Shown: piece after piece, positions 61,119-64,000 of the stretch
Layout of the letters: the number at the start of each line of letters is the position of its first letter
Position numbering within the stretch: position 1 is the first letter of the stretch
Source of the DNA: Desulfobaccales bacterium
GTDB taxonomy: Bacteria > Desulfobacterota > Desulfobaccia > Desulfobaccales > 0-14-0-80-60-11
Length of the DNA stretch: 64,000 nt
Assembly (NCBI GenBank): GCA_037481655.1
Contig: JBBFLF010000014.1
Coordinates: forward strand, 1-64,000
Reading direction: 5' to 3'
The notes under the pieces: model-generated
Told to the model about the DNA's origin: nothing
Database searches by the model: none
What the model saw: only the letters and a program-made list of their open reading frames with translations
Made by a program: the position numbers and the translations under genes

Positions 61119-61241
61119 CTGAGGGAGGGGACCAGGGGCCGCAGGCCCCTGCCCCCTCCCTCAGCCTCCCTCCCCCAACCCCTTAAAGGGTTGGGAGGGG
61201 GGTGGGGGAGGGCAGGGAACGGTGTTCCCTGGCCCTCCCCC
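61119..61241. repeat. Three-hairpin palindromic element, copy 3
   Basis: Three inverted repeats occupy the gap between tyrS and the nitroreductase. The first is CTGAGGGAGGGG...CCCCTCCCTCAG (61119-61164). The second is a CCCAACCCC/GGGTTGGG hairpin with CTTAAA at its centre (about 61174-61195). The third is GGGGGAGGGCAGGGAAC...GTTCCCTGGCCCTCCCCC (61204-61241). The order and central hairpin match copy 1 at 7435. Here both neighbours are on the minus strand. Confidence 0.78.
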
Positions 61242-61259
61242 ACATCCTGCTTCGCCTCC

Positions 61260-61832
61260 CTAAAACCCCAGCCAGCGGATGGGGCGGTCTTTGCGGGGGG
61301 GGACGGGTGGTTCTTTGGCGGAGTAGCCGATGGGGGTGATGGCCAGGAGGTGCTGGTCGGGTTTCCCCAGGTAGTCCAGCAGTTCCTGGGCCACGTAGTT
61401 GGGGCCGGTCATCCAGCAGGTGCCCAGGCCCTCGGCGTGGGCGGCCAGCAGCAGGTTCTGCATCAGGGCGGCCCCGGACTGGATGTTGGCCTCCATCATG
61501 CCCGGGTCCGGGCTCTTGTAGACCGTGACCACGATGACCACCGGCGCGCCCCCCAGGTTCTGGAAGAACTTGATGACCAGCTCCTGGCCTTTTTCGGGGA
61601 TCTGGGCGGCCTGCATCAGTTGTCGCATATGGGCGATGCAGTGGGTCACCCGCTCCACGAATTCATCCCGGAAGCGGCCGGCCAGGACGTCGATCTCCCA
61701 GGGCTGGGCGTTGGTGCCGGAGGGCGCCCAGAGGGCCGCCTGGATGACCCGCTCCAGCACCTCCCGGGGGGGCATGTCCGGTTTATAGAAGCGATGGCTG
61801 CGCCGGTTCATGATGGCTTCATACAGGTCCAT
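61260..61832 (-). CDS. Nitroreductase-family flavoprotein
   Basis: This 190-residue protein matches FMN-dependent nitroreductases by the N-terminal [16 protein letters not shown], the FMN-binding [10 protein letters not shown], and the C-terminal [10 protein letters not shown]. These enzymes reduce nitroaromatics or quinones with NAD(P)H; the natural substrate is unknown. I start it at ATG 61832 (MDLYEAIMN), with GGGAGG upstream; ATG 61844 is possible. The start lies inside the 3' end of a DNA methyltransferase gene, overlapping by 14 bp (26 bp from the longer start). Confidence 0.88.
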   Translation of the reverse strand: MDLYEAIMNRRSHRFYKPDMPPREVLERVIQAALWAPSGTNAQPWEIDVLAGRFRDEFVERVTHCIAHMRQLMQAAQIPEKGQELVIKFFQNLGGAPVVIVVTVYKSPDPGMMEANIQSGAALMQNLLLAAHAEGLGTCWMTGPNYVAQELLDYLGKPDQHLLAITPIGYSAKEPPVPPRKDRPIRWLGF

Positions 61833-62691
61833 AATGCCTCCCAAAAAGTGGTTGCGCGTGGACGAAGCTCTCTATTCTTTCCACCGCGGTTTGAAAATAG
61901 ATGGGATCAATCTCAAACCCGAGACACGACACCCCCAGCCTGAGGCAGGCCAGGGCGGTGGTGCCGATGCCCAGGAAGGGGTCCAGCACCAGTTTCACTT
62001 TATCCAGGCCATGGAGCCGAATGCACATCTCCGGCAGTTTCACCGGGAAGGTGGCGGGGTGGGGCCGCTCCTTTTCCCGGCTCTGGATGGTGTCATAGGG
62101 GATGAACCAGGTGTTGCCCCGGCAGCGTTTGTCCTGGGTCGCCTGCTTCCAGCGGCCGATGTTGGATTTGTCCTGATACGGCACCCCGATGGCCAGCCGG
62201 TCGAGTTTTACATTTCCAGATTTGGTCAAATGGAAAATATATTCATGGCAGTCATTAAGAAATCTATTTCCTCCTATGGGTTTATAATGCCCAAAAGATA
62301 CGTCTGACAAACTACCATTCTCTTTTGATATCGCAATGGATTTAATCCAATGGATAACATTCTGTAATACAAAATATTTTCTTATCTTTTGTAATATATC
62401 AAAGGGGATCCATGGGTCAGTAGGTTTTCCCCCAACATTAAGAAAAAATGACCCTTCATCATTTAATATTCTTTGTATTTCTTTAACAACTTCCTCAATC
62501 CAACACAAATATTCATCCCGTGGCTTTTTATCAAAATATTGCGAATAACTTACACCAATATTATATGGAGGAGATGTTACGACTAAATCGATAGTTTTAT
62601 CTTTTAAATAATTTTTTATTCCAAATAGGCAATCCTTATTAAAAATTTTAATCATTTGTCCTTTGTTTAAATTTATTGAATAGTCTTGCAT
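61819..62691 (-). CDS. DNA methyltransferase, SPPY type (beta-class order)
   Basis: This 290-residue enzyme transfers a methyl group to an amino group of A or C (N6 or N4). Motif IV is TSPPYNIG (residues about 39-46). The SAM-binding motif [15 protein letters not shown], follows near the C-terminus, so the order is IV-then-I, typical of beta-class enzymes, with the target domain between. The 5' part of the gene is AT-rich (62581-62640 has 13 of 60 G/C) while the 3' part is host-like (61981-62040 has 32 of 60), with a break near 62205. No restriction nuclease was recognised nearby. It may be an orphan enzyme or the remains of an R-M system. Confidence 0.92.
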   Translation of the reverse strand: MQDYSINLNKGQMIKIFNKDCLFGIKNYLKDKTIDLVVTSPPYNIGVSYSQYFDKKPRDEYLCWIEEVVKEIQRILNDEGSFFLNVGGKPTDPWIPFDILQKIRKYFVLQNVIHWIKSIAISKENGSLSDVSFGHYKPIGGNRFLNDCHEYIFHLTKSGNVKLDRLAIGVPYQDKSNIGRWKQATQDKRCRGNTWFIPYDTIQSREKERPHPATFPVKLPEMCIRLHGLDKVKLVLDPFLGIGTTALACLRLGVSCLGFEIDPIYFQTAVERIESFVHAQPLFGRHYGPV

Positions 62692-63138
62692 AAAAATATT
62701 TCCTCAAATCATTTTTAGATTGTCTTTTTCGTTTTTTTTTGAGCCAACTCAAGTAATCTTAAATTTATTATCCTGCTAGTATTTATTTTTACCTTTTATT
62801 CCATTTTTTACTGCAATTCCATGTCGTTACCTTATGTTGCTGCCACTTAAGTCCCTGTTTATGGCTCAGGAAAACACCTTCTCTCGCTTCAAGGAAGCTG
62901 ATTGGAGTTGGGGGCCTTTTTACCGGCGCTCCCTGATCTTCTCGGAGCGGCGGCTTGCGTGGTCCCAAACTTCCCGGGACAACTGCCTGATCCTGGGCAG
63001 CTTAGTCCTCCCCAAAAGGGGCAAAAGCCGGAATAACCTGAGCTCCCTGGAGAAAACCACCAATTAAGAGCTATGGGATTCTGGCTCTGGGATTGCTAAC
63101 GCTCCGGAACTTCTACACCTATGTGTTGAAACTCAATA
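62692..63138. other. Intergenic region with unexplained GC-rich patch
   Basis: The left third is AT-rich and includes T-runs. From about 62870 to 63060 there is a GC-rich patch with a 67-codon + strand frame (starting near 62861) of low plausibility. Nothing similar is known to me. It may be a remnant of host or mobile sequence left between two AT-rich genes. Confidence 0.35.
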
Positions 63139-63594
63139 TTAAATTGAGTTTTTCGCAGAGTCGCTATTGATTCTTAATGTATGAATAATATTGTAAAAAC
63201 GTGTATGAACTGTTAATCCTTCCAAGTTTAACAACTCCGAGCATACCCTAGAAATAACCTGAAGACAAACTTCTCTTATATCCGATTCACTGCAAGGAAT
63301 AAATACACCACCTTGACGTCCAGGATAAACAAATGTTGCAACTATACCTTGTCTTTTTAGTTCAGTCAAAATATTGTTCTGAAATTCTTCCCGAGACATA
63401 TAAATATTATTTTGGTATAGATGTTGCAAAATATCATCTATTTTCACTCTATTACTTGCTCCACAATAGCCTTCGTTTAATAAAAATTGAACTGTTATTC
63501 TGTGCTCATTTGGTGTTGTGGCATTTTGAATATAATTGTTTGCCCGTAGAACCCAAGGGCTATTTTGACAATTCATACAATTTCCTCCATTCAT
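63139..63594 (-). CDS. Uncharacterised small protein upstream of the methyltransferase
   Basis: I do not recognise this 151-residue protein. It has an N-terminal CMNCQ pair of cysteines, then a helical region (RVKIDDILQHLYQNNIYMSR and FQNNILTELKRQGIVATFVY) and a turn GRQGGVFIPC that resembles a winged helix. It is AT-rich like the 5' part of the methyltransferase. Both candidate starts (ATG 63594 and ATG 63576) have good ribosome-binding sites (GAGGAGGGA and GGAGG). Orientation and composition suggest it arrived with the methyltransferase. A regulator or restriction partner is possible but unproven. Confidence 0.55.
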   Translation of the reverse strand: MNGGNCMNCQNSPWVLRANNYIQNATTPNEHRITVQFLLNEGYCGASNRVKIDDILQHLYQNNIYMSREEFQNNILTELKRQGIVATFVYPGRQGGVFIPCSESDIREVCLQVISRVCSELLNLEGLTVHTRFYNIIHTLRINSDSAKNSI

Positions 63595-63607
63595 TTTATT
63601 CCCTCCT

Positions 63608-64000
63608 CTAAGGCTTTATTATTTTACCAAAGGTTTTAATCAAAAACATTGATTGTAAATTGTATAAATAAGTCGCGGCTTCGGCCAGCTTCCCCCGCTT
63701 GGCGCAGCCCTGGGCGTAGATGCGGCACTTGTCCGCCAGCGTCCGGCGCACCGCCTCCCGGTAGGGCGCCGGCAGCTCCGGCTCCTTAAGGAGCTTGAGC
63801 AGGGCCCGAATGCGGTAGCGGTCCAGGCCCCACTGCCGGGAGAGCTGATCCGGGTGGCCGCCCCGCTTCACCACCAATGGTTCGGGCACCAGACCGATGT
63901 CGTGGCGCCAGGCGAGCCGCAGCCACAGGTCGTAGTCCTCGCAGGCGGGGAGGCTCTCGTCAAAGCCCCCCGCCTCCCAGAAGAGCCGTCGGCACAGCAT
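63608..64000 (-). CDS. GT2-family glycosyltransferase, C-terminal part (partial)
   Basis: The frame is open at the right window edge and ends at 63608. It shows GGFDESLPACEDYDLWLRLA, the acceptor-binding ED-Y-DLW-R motif of GT2 glycosyltransferases, followed by a helical C-terminus. The catalytic DxD region would lie beyond the window. It probably belongs to a surface polysaccharide cluster. The last 60 bases before the stop turn AT-rich, matching the AT-rich unknown gene that follows. Confidence 0.8.
   Translation of the reverse strand: MLCRRLFWEAGGFDESLPACEDYDLWLRLAWRHDIGLVPEPLVVKRGGHPDQLSRQWGLDRYRIRALLKLLKEPELPAPYREAVRRTLADKCRIYAQGCAKRGKLAEAATYLYNLQSMFLIKTFGKIIKP

Noticed and set aside
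62834-63067. 77-codon + strand frame between the methyltransferase and the unknown gene
   Set aside because: Lies in a GC-rich patch, has no recognisable motif and an odd start context. Kept only as an unexplained patch.
61819-63594. A complete restriction-modification system
   Set aside because: Only the methyltransferase is recognised. The neighbouring small protein shows no nuclease motif (no PD-ExK, HNH or PLD signature).
1-64000. CRISPR array
   Set aside because: I looked for regularly spaced 25-40 bp repeats, especially in the island, and found none.

Overview
The window looks like a chromosomal segment of a GC-rich anaerobe, most probably a Desulfobacterota (sulfate-reducer or syntroph-like) lineage. 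The main evidence is the Wood-Ljungdahl carbon-monoxide dehydrogenase/acetyl-CoA synthase genes (acsB, acsC, acsE), a selenocysteine elongation factor (selB) and GC-rich, NTG-biased coding sequence. The lineage is inferred from gene content, not from a marker phylogeny.

Layout. (1) 1-4873: end of an acs operon on the + strand, closed by a strong terminator. (2) 4896-6217: a MerR regulator with mercury-type cysteine spacing plus a tiny double-CxxC thioredoxin-fold protein, then a LOG-family protein. (3) 6536-14610: housekeeping genes: an M48 lipoprotein protease, selB, RNase G/E, a radical SAM-DUF2344 fusion and hisA. Two of the gaps carry a three-hairpin palindromic element that recurs at 61.1 kb. 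(4) 15066-24719: a tightly packed glucan/trehalose operon (CBS protein, DUF5752 protein, TreT-like glycosyltransferase, TreZ, GH57, TreY). (5) 25251-54978: tRNA-Leu(UAA) and a 29.7-kb integrated island bounded by a 44-bp direct repeat of the 5' half of that tRNA. (6) 54979-64000: host chromosome again, with tRNA-Leu(CAA), a sigma/anti-sigma/periplasmic-protein operon, pcnB, a Tim44-like membrane protein, tyrS, a nitroreductase, a DNA methyltransferase, an unknown small protein and a truncated glycosyltransferase.

The island begins with a tyrosine recombinase and HTH protein beside the tRNA. It ends with an excisionase-like HTH, Prim-Pol primase, helicase-like ATPase and Cys-rich protein, a replication module typical of satellites or integrated plasmids. 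I see no capsid, tail or conjugation genes. Its central cargo is a complete type 1 BREX phage-defence locus (brxA-brxB-brxC-pglX-pglZ-brxL, 31.7-46.1 kb). A HEPN-domain gene, broken by a one-base frameshift, sits between brxC and pglX. pglX has a sharply AT-rich central segment inside a GC-rich gene, which suggests a swapped specificity domain. The rest of the island holds AT-rich gene deserts and a set of decaying genes (VIT/VWA protein, ADP-ribosylglycohydrolase, several unknowns).

How the parts work together: the acs proteins make or cleave acetyl-CoA; the TreT/TreYZ genes convert sugar nucleotides and glucans to trehalose; the BREX genes methylate host DNA and block phage replication; the integrase, excisionase and primase genes move and copy the island. 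All reading was by eye. No database search or fold prediction was run.
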